Source: Bradyrhizobium sp. CB82 (lineage in GTDB: Bacteria > Pseudomonadota > Alphaproteobacteria > Rhizobiales > Xanthobacteraceae). Taken from it: 64,000 bases of DNA. A model generated the notes under the pieces. The model saw only the letters and a list, made by a program, of their open reading frames with translations, was not told where the DNA came from and searched no databases. The position numbers and the translations under genes are program-made. Every line of letters begins with the position of its first letter. The stretch's first letter is position 1. Location: assembly GCF_029714405.1 (NCBI RefSeq), contig NZ_CP121650.1:4407001-4471000 (forward strand). The letters run 5' to 3'. This document shows, piece by piece, positions 8,871 to 18,955 of this stretch.

Positions 8871-9722
8871 TCACCGCGCCGCAAAGTTGAGTGCATAGTC
8901 GCGATCGTCCATTCCCTCTGGTGGCGAGAAGGGAAAACGCAGGCTGGTGTCGAGGAAGTCGTGGCTGTGCACGACCAGCATGTGGTCGTCGACCAGTACG
9001 ACGCCGTAGGCCGGCGGTTCATGGCTTGCGAGATGGTCGGTGGGCTTCGGATCGAGCTCGAACCAGACCTGGTGATTGGTGCCACGCAGGGTGGAGAAGG
9101 GGATCTTGCCGTAGCTGCCGGAGATCGGCCGGTGCACATGACCGAAGAACAGATGACGTATGCGCGAACGATAGGGTGCGATCACCTCGGCAAATTCGCC
9201 GGCCTGCTTCAGCGCGATCTCGTCCATGGCGTGGACGCCGACCGGGAAGGGCGGATGATGCATGAACACGAGGAACGGCGTGTCGGCAGGCGCCTTAGCG
9301 AGCGTGTCCGCGAGCCAGCCGAGGCGCTTGCCGCACATCTCGCCGGCGTCGCTCGTCTCGTCGAGGGTGTCGAGGAAGATGAAGAGGCCGTGCGCCGTCT
9401 GCCGCGTGCCCTGCACGAAGCCGTTGGGGTCGCGCGGCGCCGCCTTCAGCCCGTCGAGGCAGGCCACCCGGCGGTCGTGATTACCGACCATCGCGATGTA
9501 GGGAATTTTCAGCGCAGCCATCGCTTCGGCAAAATCAGCGTAAGCCGCAGGATCACCCCAATGGGTGAGATCGCCGGTCACCACCACGAAGGCGGAATCG
9601 GAATGGTGCTTGTTGATGTCGGCAACCGCGGCGTCGAGGCGGGCGCGGGGATCGAGGCCGTAGAGCTTCAGGCCCGGGCCCGCAAGATGCGTGTCGGTGA
9701 GGTGGATGAATTTGAAAGGCAT
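8871..9722 (-). CDS. Class III metallophosphoesterase, GpdQ-like phosphodiesterase
   Basis: A 283-residue cytoplasmic metallophosphoesterase with every metal-binding motif intact: LTDTHLAGPG, VVVTGDLTHWG, MVGNHDRR, FMHHPPFP and FGHVHRP. This is the class III cyclic-nucleotide/glycerophosphodiester phosphodiesterase pattern. As first gene of the operon with UgpB/UgpA/UgpE-like genes, its likely job is to hydrolyse imported glycerophosphodiesters to glycerol-3-phosphate and an alcohol. That is inference from context; CpdA-type cAMP hydrolysis is the alternative. Confidence 0.85.
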   Translation of the reverse strand: MPFKFIHLTDTHLAGPGLKLYGLDPRARLDAAVADINKHHSDSAFVVVTGDLTHWGDPAAYADFAEAMAALKIPYIAMVGNHDRRVACLDGLKAAPRDPNGFVQGTRQTAHGLFIFLDTLDETSDAGEMCGKRLGWLADTLAKAPADTPFLVFMHHPPFPVGVHAMDEIALKQAGEFAEVIAPYRSRIRHLFFGHVHRPISGSYGKIPFSTLRGTNHQVWFELDPKPTDHLASHEPPAYGVVLVDDHMLVVHSHDFLDTSLRFPFSPPEGMDDRDYALNFAAR

Positions 9723-9898
9723 GGCGTGTGTCGGGTCTCTGCGGGAGGACGGTCGCCTCCGGCAAGACGGCCCGCCAGCCGGTTAGAGTGCGAGTGTTTC
9801 AGTTTGATGACAGGGGTTGCCGATGCCGCAAATTGTTGGGCAGAACGGCAGACGGGGTCAACCGGGTCGTCTCGCGCTGCGGTAGCGAACTTGTTGCA

Positions 9899-9920
9899 TT
9901 AGCCGAAGGCGTAATCCACC
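9899..9920. repeat. Left REP arm flanking the RAYT gene
   Basis: A 22-base sequence whose exact reverse complement is at 10499-10520. It holds TTAGCCGAAGGCGTAATCC and starts 38 bases before the RAYT start codon. Confidence 0.8.
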
Positions 9921-9957
9921 TCTGTGATCAAACCTTAAGTTGTGATATTTGCGGCGT

Positions 9958-10491
9958 ATGTCCGACTACCGCCGCGCATTCGTTCCCGGGGGATGCTGGT
10001 TCTTCACGGTGAACCTGCTTGATCGACAGAAAGCTTTGCTGACTGATCAGATCGAAATCTTGCGAGAGGCTGTCGCAGCAACGCGCCGTAGCCATCCATT
10101 CGCCATCAACGCGTTTGTCGTCCTGCCGGATCATCTACATGCAATCTGGGAGCTACCAGCGGACGATGCCGATTTCTCGGTGCGCTGGCGTTTGATCAAG
10201 ACTCGCTTTGCCAAAGCCCTGCCTGCCAACGAGCGGCTGAGCGCCGTCCGCGCGGCGCGGAACGAGCGTGGAATCTGGCAGCGCCGATTTTGGGAGCACC
10301 TGATTCGCAATGAGGTCGACTACGCGCGGCACGTCGAATACTGCTACTACAATCCCGTGAAACACGGGCACGTGTCAAAGGTGCGGGATTGGCCGTACTC
10401 GTCGTTTCATCGCGATGTCCGCGCCGGATTATTTCCACGGGATTGGGGCGGTGACACCCGGGGTGCCGGTGAGTTCGGAGAGCGGGTGTGA
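9958..10491 (+). CDS. REP-associated tyrosine transposase (RAYT, TnpA-REP)
   Basis: A 177-residue Y1 HUH-type transposase domain protein. Motifs: VVLPDHLHAIWELP containing the HxH metal site (U = small polar/hydrophobic), and HVEYCYYNPVKHG with the catalytic tyrosine region; WPYSSFHRDV near the end is typical of RAYTs. The ATG at 9958 fits better than the in-frame TTG at 9949. The gene is bracketed by inverted REP copies at 9899-9920 and 10499-10526, the palindromes such enzymes are known to process. Length and motifs look intact, so it may be active. Confidence 0.9.
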   Translation: MSDYRRAFVPGGCWFFTVNLLDRQKALLTDQIEILREAVAATRRSHPFAINAFVVLPDHLHAIWELPADDADFSVRWRLIKTRFAKALPANERLSAVRAARNERGIWQRRFWEHLIRNEVDYARHVEYCYYNPVKHGHVSKVRDWPYSSFHRDVRAGLFPRDWGGDTRGAGEFGERV

Positions 10492-10498
10492 GCGAGTT

Positions 10499-10526
10499 GG
10501 TGGATTACGCCTTCGGCTAATCCACC
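10499..10526. repeat. Right REP palindrome flanking the RAYT gene
   Basis: A perfect hairpin with GGTGGATTA and TAATCCACC arms around a ten-base loop. Its first 22 bases are the reverse complement of the left arm at 9899-9920. A related degenerate hairpin (GGGTGG...CCACCC) lies at 18967-18990. Confidence 0.85.
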
Positions 10527-10545
10527 CTACAATCTGAGCCAGCCT

Positions 10546-12024
10546 CTACGTCCCGCAGAACGTCCGCAGCACGCGCTGGTCCGGCAGTGGTGGGTCCTGG
10601 TAGGCCGCGTAATCCGGCTGATCGTTGTACGGCTTCGCCAGCACCTTCACCAGTTCCTCGAACGGCCCGTAGTCGTCGTTGTCAACGGCGGCCCGGATCA
10701 CCGCTTCGACACGGTGGTTGCGCGGGATGAAGGCGGGGTTGACGGCGTGCATGGCGGCCTGCCGCTGGGCCGCGGACTGCGGCTCGGCGGCGATGCGCTC
10801 GCGCCAACGTTTGGCCCAATCGTCGAACGCCGTCGGATCCATGAATTGCGCGCGGACGTCGGCAACTCCGTCGTCATTGCCCGCGGCGTCGCCCAGCCTG
10901 CGGAAGGTGAGGGTGAAGTCGGCCGTATTCTTTGCCATCGCATCCAGCAGATCCTGGATCAGCGCTTCGTCTCCATCGCGCTTCGTGAACAGGCCGACCT
11001 TCTTGTGCAGCCCCGCCTGATAGGCGGCGCTGAACGTGTCGGGAAACGCGCCCAGAATTTCCTGCGCCTGCTCGATCGCCTTCTCCTGCTCTTCGCCGAA
11101 CAGCGGCAACAGGCATTCGGCGAGCCGCGTCAGATTCCATAAGCCGATGCGCGGCTGGTTGGCATAGGCGTAGCGGCCCATCTCGTCGATCGAGGAAAAC
11201 ACCTGCGCGGGATCGTAGGAATCCATGAAGGCACAAGGGCCATAATCGATGGTCTCGCCCGAGATCGAGGTATTGTCGGTGTTCATCACGCCATGGATGA
11301 AACCGACCAGCAGCCAGCGCGCGACGAGGTCCACCTGGCGTGCGACGACGCCGGCGAGCAGCGCGTGATAGGGGCGCTCGACGCCTTGGAGCTCGGGATA
11401 GTGCCGGGCAATGACATGGTCGGCGAGCTGGCGGATTGCATCGGTGTCGCGGCGCACGGCAAAATACTGGAAGGTGCCGACACGGATGTGGCTGGCGGCG
11501 ATGCGGGTCAGCACGGCGCCGGGGAGCGCCGTCTCGCGGATCACATGCTCGCCGGTGACGACGGCGGCGAGCGAGCGCGTCGTCGGGATGCCCAGCGCAT
11601 ACATCGCTTCGCTGACCACGTATTCACGCAGCACCGGTCCGAGCGCGGCGCGGCCGTCGCCGCGGCGGGAGAACGGGGTGGGTCCGCTTCCCTTGAGCTG
11701 GATGTCGCGGCGGACGCCGTCCTTGTCGATGACCTCGCCGAGCAGGATCGCGCGGCCATCGCCGAGCTGGGGCACGAATTGCCCAAACTGGTGGCCGGCA
11801 TAGGCCATGGCGATGGGGTCCGCGCCGGCAGGAACCGTCTTGCCGGCCAGGATTTCCGCTCCCTCCGGCGTCTCCAGAAGGTCCGGATCGAGCCCGAGAT
11901 GGACGGCAAGCGGCCGGTTCAGCTTGACCAGCCGTGGCGCGGCGACCGGGGTCGGCGCGACGCGGGCGAAGAAGGTGTCGGGCAGCGCCGAATAGGAGTT
12001 CTGGAACGGGAAATGGACGGTCAT
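10546..12024 (-). CDS. selO: SelO-family protein adenylyltransferase (YdiU)
   Basis: A 492-residue pseudokinase-fold enzyme that transfers AMP from ATP to protein hydroxyl groups, linked to redox control. Recognised by [31 protein letters not shown] and the active-site stretch [20 protein letters not shown]. The start at ATG 12024 gives [15 protein letters not shown], the usual N terminus; the open frame upstream is not conserved-looking. The C-terminal tail ends RTFCGT: the cysteine matches the position that is selenocysteine in eukaryotic SelO. It faces aspS divergently. Confidence 0.92.
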   Translation of the reverse strand: MTVHFPFQNSYSALPDTFFARVAPTPVAAPRLVKLNRPLAVHLGLDPDLLETPEGAEILAGKTVPAGADPIAMAYAGHQFGQFVPQLGDGRAILLGEVIDKDGVRRDIQLKGSGPTPFSRRGDGRAALGPVLREYVVSEAMYALGIPTTRSLAAVVTGEHVIRETALPGAVLTRIAASHIRVGTFQYFAVRRDTDAIRQLADHVIARHYPELQGVERPYHALLAGVVARQVDLVARWLLVGFIHGVMNTDNTSISGETIDYGPCAFMDSYDPAQVFSSIDEMGRYAYANQPRIGLWNLTRLAECLLPLFGEEQEKAIEQAQEILGAFPDTFSAAYQAGLHKKVGLFTKRDGDEALIQDLLDAMAKNTADFTLTFRRLGDAAGNDDGVADVRAQFMDPTAFDDWAKRWRERIAAEPQSAAQRQAAMHAVNPAFIPRNHRVEAVIRAAVDNDDYGPFEELVKVLAKPYNDQPDYAAYQDPPLPDQRVLRTFCGT

Positions 12025-12216
12025 ACCCACAAATGTAGGGCGCGGAACGCCCCTCGGCAAAGGCTCCGGCCGCGAACAGCCAAAAATGGGCGGTTCAGGC
12101 CCGAAACAGGCCGTTCCATTGGTTGCCGCACCCGGCATCGTCGGGTAAACCCACCCGCAACTTCGGACCGGCCTTCGGCCGTCCGATTCGATCCTCCGAC
12201 ATCATTTGGGACTACC

Positions 12217-13989
12217 ATGCATCGCTACCGGTCACATACATGCGGCGCGCTCCGCGAGAGCCACATCGGCGAGACGGTCCGCCTTTCCGGCTGGGTCCAT
12301 CGCGTCCGCGACCATGGCGGCGTGCTGTTCATCGACCTGCGCGACCATTACGGCCTGACCCAGTGCGTGGTCGACCCGGACTCGCCGGCGTTCTCGCTGG
12401 CCGAGAAGCTGCGCTCCGAATACGTGGTGCGGATGGACGGCAAGGCCCGCCGGCGCCCGGAAGGCACCGACAATGACGACCTGCCGACGGGCAAGGTCGA
12501 GGTCTATGTCAGCGAGATCGAGGTGCTGGGCCCGGCCGGCGACCTGCCGCTGCCGGTGTTCGGCGACCAGGAATACCCTGAAGACATCCGCTTGAAATAC
12601 CGCTTCCTCGATCTGCGCCGCGAGAAGCTGCACCAGAACATCATGACGCGCGTCGCGATCATCGATTCCATGCGCCAGCGGATGAAGGCGCAGGGCTTCT
12701 TCGAGTTCAACACGCCGATCCTGACCGCGTCCTCGCCGGAGGGCGCGCGCGACTTCCTGGTGCCCTCGCGCATCCATCCCGGCAAGTTCTACGCGCTGCC
12801 GCAGGCGCCGCAGCAGTACAAGCAGCTGCTGATGATGAGCGGCTTCGACCGCTACTTCCAGATCGCGCCCTGTTTCCGCGACGAGGACCCGCGCGCCGAC
12901 CGTCTACCCGGCGAGTTCTACCAGCTCGACGTCGAGATGAGTTTCGTCACGCAGGACGACGTCTTCGCGGCGATGGAGCCGGTCATCACCGGCGTGTTCG
13001 AGGAATTTGCGAAAGGCAAGCCGGTGACGAAGAGCTGGCGGCGGATTCCGTTCGCCGAAGCGCTGCGCAAATACGGCAGCGACAAGCCCGACCTGCGCAA
13101 CCCGATCGAGATGCAGGACGTCTCCGAGCACTTCCGCGGCTCCGGCTTCAAGGTGTTCGCGCGCATGCTCGAAGACCCCAAGAACCAGGTCTGGGCGATC
13201 CCGGCCGCGGGCGGCGGTTCACGCGCCTTCTGCGACCGCATGAATTCCTGGGCGCAAGGCGAAGGCCAGCCCGGCCTCGGCTACATCATGTGGCGCGAGG
13301 GCGGCGAGGGCGCAGGTCCCTTGGCGAACAACATCGGTCCGGAGCGCACGGCAGCGATCCGCGCGCAGCTCGGCGTGAAGGAGGGCGATGCCGCCTTCTT
13401 CGTCGCCGGCGATCCCGACAAGTTCTGGAAGTTCTCTGGCCTTGCCCGCAACAAGGTCGGCGAGGAGCTGAACCTCACCGACAAGGAGCGGTTCGAGCTC
13501 GCCTGGATCGTCGATTTCCCGATGTACGAGTACAACGAGGACGACAAGAAGATCGACTTCTCGCACAACCCGTTCTCGATGCCGCAGGGTGGGCTGGAGG
13601 CGCTGAAGGGCCAGGACCCGCTGACCATCAAGGCGTTCCAGTACGACATCACCTGCAACGGCTACGAGATCGCCTCGGGCGGCATCCGCAACCACGTACC
13701 CGAAGCGATGGTGAAGGCGTTCGAGATCGCCGGTTATGGCGAGCAGGAAGTGGTCGAGCGCTTCGGCGGCATGTACCGCGCCTTCCAGTACGGCGCGCCG
13801 CCGCATGGCGGCATGGCCGCGGGTGTCGACCGCATCGTGATGCTGCTCTGCGGCACCACGAATTTGCGCGAGATCTCTCTGTTCCCGATGAACCAGCAGG
13901 CCATGGACCTGCTCATGGGCGCGCCGTCGGAAGCCACGACCAAGCAACTCCGCGAACTGCACGTTCGGGTGAACCTGCCGCAGAAGTGA
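12217..13989 (+). CDS. aspS: Aspartyl-tRNA synthetase
   Basis: A 590-residue class IIb synthetase that charges tRNA with aspartate. An N-terminal OB-fold anticodon domain ([20 protein letters not shown]), class II motif 2 ([20 protein letters not shown]), a bacterial GAD insertion around residues 300-420, and motif 3 ([14 protein letters not shown]) are all present. The ATG at 12217 gives the standard [14 protein letters not shown] start; the frame is open far upstream only because it overlaps selO antisense. Many alphaproteobacteria lack AsnRS, so this enzyme may be non-discriminating; that is inference. Confidence 0.97.
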   Translation: MHRYRSHTCGALRESHIGETVRLSGWVHRVRDHGGVLFIDLRDHYGLTQCVVDPDSPAFSLAEKLRSEYVVRMDGKARRRPEGTDNDDLPTGKVEVYVSEIEVLGPAGDLPLPVFGDQEYPEDIRLKYRFLDLRREKLHQNIMTRVAIIDSMRQRMKAQGFFEFNTPILTASSPEGARDFLVPSRIHPGKFYALPQAPQQYKQLLMMSGFDRYFQIAPCFRDEDPRADRLPGEFYQLDVEMSFVTQDDVFAAMEPVITGVFEEFAKGKPVTKSWRRIPFAEALRKYGSDKPDLRNPIEMQDVSEHFRGSGFKVFARMLEDPKNQVWAIPAAGGGSRAFCDRMNSWAQGEGQPGLGYIMWREGGEGAGPLANNIGPERTAAIRAQLGVKEGDAAFFVAGDPDKFWKFSGLARNKVGEELNLTDKERFELAWIVDFPMYEYNEDDKKIDFSHNPFSMPQGGLEALKGQDPLTIKAFQYDITCNGYEIASGGIRNHVPEAMVKAFEIAGYGEQEVVERFGGMYRAFQYGAPPHGGMAAGVDRIVMLLCGTTNLREISLFPMNQQAMDLLMGAPSEATTKQLRELHVRVNLPQK

Positions 13990-14008
13990 CGCTTCGCCTC
14001 TCCTTGCC

Positions 14009-14160
14009 TCGCCCCGCCTGCGGGAGAGGTCGGATCGCATCGTCAGATGCGATCCGGGTGAGGGGGACTCTCCGCGAGTCAAACTCTTACCGTGATTGCG
14101 GAGGCAGCCCCTCACCCCAACCCTCTCCCCGCGAAGAGCGGGGCGAGGGAGCACAGCGAC
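14009..14160. repeat. Dispersed palindromic repeat after aspS
   Basis: Contains GCGGGAGAGGTCGGATCGCA, GGGTGAGGGGGACTCTCCGC and CCTCACCCCAACCCTCTCCC, which pair into long stems. A relative with the same order of blocks is at 18294-18395 after the malic enzyme. It lies between convergent genes and may also act as terminator. Confidence 0.65.
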
Positions 14161-14168
14161 GTCGTGGC

Positions 14169-15712
14169 TTACAGCCCCGTCGACGCTTCGATCCGGAATT
14201 GCGCGAGCGCGACGATCGGCTCGGTGTTCAGGAGCTGCATCAGCTGCATCCCCGGAACCTTGCCGAGCGGCGTCAGCTTGATGGTCAGCGTCTGGCCCGG
14301 CGTTTCGACAAAGCGGGCGATCGCTTCGACGGCTGTGGCCACATCGGGATTGGCGGAGGCGACCCGGTCCCCGTTGGCTCTGATCATCTCGATGATGGCG
14401 CGGCGCGCGGCGTCGCGGCTGACGCTCTGCATCCGCGCGAATTGCCCCACGACGAGATCAACGCCGCCATTGTCGCGTATGGAGAGCTCGATGGGGCCGG
14501 CCTCGATCTGAGGCGCCTGGGCCATGAGCTGTGCGGGATCGACCGAGAACACCGCGCGCGGCACGTTGCCGAGCGCGACGCGCAGTTGTGCTTTCGCGAG
14601 GTTACCGATGTCGAGCGTTGCCGGCGCCAGCGCGAAGGTGCCTGCGGCTTCGCTCCAGGTCGCGCCGAGATCGAGATCGATCGCGAGCTTGTCGATACCA
14701 GCCGACGTCAGCGGGAGCTGCACCGGATTGGCCGGATCGGTGGGCGCAACCATCTTCGCCACCACATGCGCCTTGCTCGGGATCGAGCCGACCAGTTGCC
14801 CCCAGTCGAGGCTCAGGGTGTCGATCGTGACGAGCTTCCTGGTGTTCTTGTACGGCGCGGCAACGCCCTTGACCTCGGCGCCTTCGAGTACCCGGAACAG
14901 ACCGAGCATCTGATCCGGTGAGGGCGGCCGCCCGGGGTTGGCGACGTTCGCTGCCCAGCGCACCAGGCTCGCCATGCTGAAGGATTTCAGCGCGAAGCGC
15001 TCCATCTTGAACTGGCCCTGCGGCGCGGGCGCGTCGAGGCCTTCAAATGCGAACTCGCCTTGAGTGTAACGGATGGCATTGAGCCTGGCGGTCCCTTGCG
15101 GCGTGCCGATCGAGATATTGCGGATCTCGGCCTTGCCGAGACGCAGACCCTCATACATTGCGGCCACCTTCTCCATCATCTCGCGCGCCTGTGCCGGGGG
15201 CGGTGGGGACGACGGATCCTTCGGCAGCAAGGCCAGAAAATCGGCCGGGCGGAACTTTGACGGCTGAAATCCGAGGTCTTCGATGGTGATCCCATCGACC
15301 TGCGCGCGCACGCCTTGGGTCGATGTCAGCACATAGGGCCCGGTCGAGATCTGCCGGTAGGCCCGATGATAGCTGTCGTCATTGACCTTCTAAGGCCGGC
15401 GATATCGATCGTATCGGCCGAGAACCGTGCCTCGTCGCCCTGGCGGACGCCGACCGCCTTGACGCTGGCGAGCTTGACGCCGGCGAGCGGCGGCTGCCCC
15501 GGTTGGACCGCGATGTCCTCGACCGTCAGGGTTCGCGTCATCAGGTCGAACGCGACCTTGCCATGACTTGCCTTTCCGCCGCGGCTGCGGATCTGGTCGA
15601 ACGCGGCTTCGACTTCGGCGGTCGCGCGGTGCTGAACGTAGAGATTGAGGCCAAGCCATCCGCCGCCCGCGAACACGGCAAGCGCGATCAGGCCGATCAG
15701 GATTCGTCTCAT
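14169..15712 (-). pseudogene. Membrane-anchored periplasmic protein broken by one frameshift
   Basis: Two adjoining minus-strand frames read as one protein of about 514 residues. The first part starts at ATG 15712 with a membrane anchor (MRRILIGLIALAVFAGGGWL) and then VQHRATAEVEAAFDQIRSRG. The second part continues at about 15394 with DDSYHRAYRQISTGPYVLTS and runs to 14169. A single missing base near 15393-15397 (AGL then a stop in the second frame) explains the break. The protein looks like large periplasmic strand-rich proteins of AsmA/DUF945 type, but the family is not certain. Either a recent pseudogene or an assembly error. Confidence 0.7.
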
Positions 15713-15961
15713 GCGGTCAGCTCCAGTTGCCGAGTCGGGGCAGAACAACCTGCCATATTCGCAATGCAAGGTGCGGTCCAGGGAAAGCTTTGGTTTTCAA
15801 ATGTTTGACGGCGCGGTCTGTTGATGGGGATGCAATCGGATGTTGCCACACGGCCGCCGGCCGTGCTTGATCCCGTGTCCATGGTCCGGAATGCCGCCTT
15901 GAGGGCTGGGGCCGGGCAAGGGAGAAGCTCTGGGGTCGCAAAACGCGAGGCGAGACACGGC

Positions 15962-18274
15962 ATGTCGTCCTATTCTGAAGATCTGCATTCGGCGGCGCTG
16001 GCCTATCACCGTCTGCCGCGGCCCGGAAAGCTCGAGATCCAGGCGAGCAAGCCGCTCGCCAACCAGCGCGACCTCGCGCTCGCTTATTCGCCGGGCGTTG
16101 CGGCGGCCTGCACCGAGATCGCCAAGAACCCGGCGGAAGCCGCCTCGCTGACGGCCCGCGCCAACCTGGTCGCGGTGGTCTCCAACGGCACGGCCGTGCT
16201 GGGGCTCGGCAATATCGGTCCGCTTGCGTCCAAGCCCGTGATGGAAGGCAAGGCGGTCCTGTTCAAGAAATTCGCCGGCATCGACGTCTTCGACATCGAG
16301 ATCGCCGCCGACACCATTGATCGCGTGGTCGAGACGGTGGCGGCGCTGGAGCCGACCTTCGGCGGCATCAATCTCGAGGACATCAGGGGTCCTGAGTGCT
16401 TCGAGATCGAGGCGCGGCTGAAGGAGCGCATGAAGATCCCGGTCTTCCATGACGACCAGCATGGCACCGCGATCATCGTCGCCGCGGCCATCGTCAATGG
16501 TCTCAAGCTGAACGGCAAGAAGCTGTCGGACGTCAAGATCGTGGCATCTGGGGCAGGGGCCGCGGCGCTCGCGACGCTGAACCTCCTGGTCTCGATGGGC
16601 GCGCAACGCAAGAACATCTGGGTCTGCGACATCGACGGCCTCGTCTATGACGGGCGCAACACGCTGATGGACCGCTGGAAGGCGGTGTATGCGCAGAAGA
16701 CCGACAAGCGCACGCTCGCCGACGTCATCGGCGGCGCCGATATCTTCCTGGGGCTGTCCGCGCCGAACGTGCTGACGCCCGACATGGCGAAGCAAATGGG
16801 CGATCATCCGCTGATCATGGCGCTCGCCAATCCCGTGCCGGAGATCATGCCGGAGGAGGCGCGGAAAGCGCGTCCCGACGCCATGATCTGCACCGGCCGC
16901 TCCGACTATCCGAACCAGGTCAACAACGTCCTGTGCTTCCCCTTCATCTTCCGCGGCGCGCTCGACGTCGGTGCCACCGCGATCAACGAGGAGATGAAGC
17001 ACGCCGCCGTCGAGGCCATCGCGCAGCTCGCGCGCGAGGCGCCGTCGGATGCGGTCTCGCAGGGTAGCTTCGACACCGGCGAGGCGGGCGGCTTTGGCCC
17101 GGGCTCGCTGATCCCGAGCCCATTTGATCCTCGACTTATCTTGCGCATCGCGCCGGCGGTTGCGAAGGCCGCGATAGAATCCGGGGTTGCGACGCGGCCC
17201 ATCACCAATTTCGACGAATACGCCACGCAGCTCATGCGCTTCGCCTTCCGCTCCGGCCTCGTCATGAAGCCGATGTTCGCCAAGGCCAAGACCCAGCCGG
17301 TGCGCGTGATCTACGCCGAGGGCGAGGACGAGCGCGTGCTGCGCGCCACGCAGGTCGTGCTGGAGGAGAAGCTCGCGCGTCCCATCCTGGTCGGCCGTCC
17401 GTCGGTCGTCGAGGCGCGCATCAAGCGCTTCGGTCTGTCGATCAAGGCGGGCAAGGATTTTGACCTGGTCAACCCCGAGGACGATCCGCGCTACCGGTCC
17501 TATGTCCAGTCCTATGTCGAGGTCGCCGGCCGCCGCGGTGTCACGCCGGAAGGGGCGCGCACCGTGGTGCGTACCAACAACACCGTGATCGCGGCACTCG
17601 CCGTGGGGCGCGGCGAAGCGGATGCGATGCTGTGCGGCGTCGAGGGCCGCTATATGAGCCATCTGCGCCACGTCCGCGAGATCATCGGCTTCTCGAGCGG
17701 GATCAGCGACTATGCGGCGCTGGCGCTGATGATCACCACCAAGGGAGCGTTCTTCCTCGCGGACACCCAGGTGCGGCCCAATCCGAGCGCGGAGGAACTG
17801 GCCGAGATCGCGGCGCTCGCGGCCATCCACGTGCAGCGCTTCGCGCTGAAGCCGAAGGTCGCTTTCGTGTCGCATTCCGATTTCGGCAGCTATGACACGG
17901 ACAGCTCGCGCAAGATGCGCCGGGCGACCCAGCTCCTGAAGGAGAAACATCCTGAGATCGAGGCCGATGGCGAGATGCAGGCCGACACCGCGCTGTCGGG
18001 GGCGGCACGCAAGCTCGTGCTGCCGCACTCGAACCTGGAAGGCGAGGCCAACATCCTGATCATGCCGACGCTGGACGCCGCCAACATCGCCTACCAGACC
18101 ATCAAGGTGCTGGCCGACGCGCTTCCCGTCGGACCGATCCTGATCGGCCCGGCGCGCCCGGCGCACATCCTCACACCGGGTGTCACCGCGCGCGGGATCC
18201 TCAATATGACGGCGGTCGCCGTGGTCGAAGCCCAGGAGCGGGCGGCACGGCAGCAGCCGAGCCTGTTTACGTGA
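15962..18274 (+). CDS. dme: Malic enzyme with C-terminal phosphotransacetylase-like domain
   Basis: A 770-residue enzyme that decarboxylates malate to pyruvate with reduction of NAD(P). The malic domain (about residues 1-425) has [32 protein letters not shown] and the nucleotide-binding [16 protein letters not shown]; the C-terminal 330 residues resemble phosphate acetyltransferase and are thought to be regulatory. Length matches rhizobial DME/TME enzymes. DME (NAD) is essential for nitrogen fixation in some rhizobia, but cofactor preference cannot be told by eye, so the symbol is tentative (tme/maeB possible). The ATG at 15962 gives [16 protein letters not shown]; an open extension to 15821 is less likely. 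Confidence 0.9.
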   Translation: MSSYSEDLHSAALAYHRLPRPGKLEIQASKPLANQRDLALAYSPGVAAACTEIAKNPAEAASLTARANLVAVVSNGTAVLGLGNIGPLASKPVMEGKAVLFKKFAGIDVFDIEIAADTIDRVVETVAALEPTFGGINLEDIRGPECFEIEARLKERMKIPVFHDDQHGTAIIVAAAIVNGLKLNGKKLSDVKIVASGAGAAALATLNLLVSMGAQRKNIWVCDIDGLVYDGRNTLMDRWKAVYAQKTDKRTLADVIGGADIFLGLSAPNVLTPDMAKQMGDHPLIMALANPVPEIMPEEARKARPDAMICTGRSDYPNQVNNVLCFPFIFRGALDVGATAINEEMKHAAVEAIAQLAREAPSDAVSQGSFDTGEAGGFGPGSLIPSPFDPRLILRIAPAVAKAAIESGVATRPITNFDEYATQLMRFAFRSGLVMKPMFAKAKTQPVRVIYAEGEDERVLRATQVVLEEKLARPILVGRPSVVEARIKRFGLSIKAGKDFDLVNPEDDPRYRSYVQSYVEVAGRRGVTPEGARTVVRTNNTVIAALAVGRGEADAMLCGVEGRYMSHLRHVREIIGFSSGISDYAALALMITTKGAFFLADTQVRPNPSAEELAEIAALAAIHVQRFALKPKVAFVSHSDFGSYDTDSSRKMRRATQLLKEKHPEIEADGEMQADTALSGAARKLVLPHSNLEGEANILIMPTLDAANIAYQTIKVLADALPVGPILIGPARPAHILTPGVTARGILNMTAVAVVEAQERAARQQPSLFT

Positions 18275-18293
18275 GTTAGAGACGCGTTGCTTC

Positions 18294-18395
18294 TTCGCCT
18301 CCTCCCGCTTGCGGGGAGAGGCCGGAATTCAAAGCGCAGCTTGAACTCCGGGTGAGGGGAGCTTCCGCGAGTCCAACTGTCACCATTTTGGCGGA
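18294..18395. repeat. Dispersed repeat after the malic enzyme
   Basis: Shares its block order with 14009-14160 (CGCTTGCGGGGAGAGGCCGG, GGGTGAGGGGAGC, TCCGCGAGTC). No gene is present between 18275 and 18502. Confidence 0.55.
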
Positions 18396-18502
18396 GGTTG
18401 CGCTTAGTAATTTCCCCGTTTGAAAACCGTCCGTGGACTCTTCATAATTGCCTCGTCGTCGCGTCAGCGTCCCGCCCTTAAAGCATTGCCAAGAGGCCGA
18501 CC

Positions 18503-18955
18503 ATGCCAGCGTTCGTGACCTTCGGGCGAATCCTCTTCGCCGTGCTGTTCATCTATACCGGCGCGAAGAAGCTGTTCGCGATACAGGAGACCGCCGATTT
18601 CATCGCCAGCAAGATCACCGTGCCCGAAATGTTCGCGCCCTATGCCCAGCAGATCGAGCAGGCCACCAGCATGACGACGCCGCAGCTGCTCGCGATCGCG
18701 GTCGGTGGGCTCGAGATCATCGCAGGGGTGATGATCGCGCTCAATTTCGGTGCGCGCTTCTTCGCGCTGCTGCTGATCATCTACGTCGCGGTCGCGACTT
18801 TCCTGTTCTACGATTTCTGGAACCAGACGCCGCCAGAGAACGGCAAGATGCTGGTGGACGCGCTGAAGAACCTCTCGATCATCGGCGCGCTCTTCATGAT
18901 CATGGGGTACGGTCGCGCAACGCGCCCGGTCGAGGCCGCCTACGGCGACGTGTGA
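18503..18955 (+). CDS. DoxX family membrane protein
   Basis: A 150-residue inner-membrane protein with four hydrophobic segments (around residues 5-22, 62-82, 85-103 and 122-138). The N-terminal GRILFAVLFIYTGAKKLF is the DoxX/SURF4-like signature helix. Some DoxX proteins assist respiratory or oxidative-stress complexes, but no partner is nearby here. It converges on the DHFR-like gene, overlapping its 3' end by 16 bases. Confidence 0.88.
   Translation: MPAFVTFGRILFAVLFIYTGAKKLFAIQETADFIASKITVPEMFAPYAQQIEQATSMTTPQLLAIAVGGLEIIAGVMIALNFGARFFALLLIIYVAVATFLFYDFWNQTPPENGKMLVDALKNLSIIGALFMIMGYGRATRPVEAAYGDV

Noticed and set aside
11293..12216. Long upstream extension of aspS
   Set aside because: The frame is open only because it is antisense to selO; AspRS starts at [10 protein letters not shown].
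15797..18166. 789-aa open frame opposite the malic enzyme
   Set aside because: Antisense shadow; the plus strand carries a complete malic enzyme with cofactor motif.
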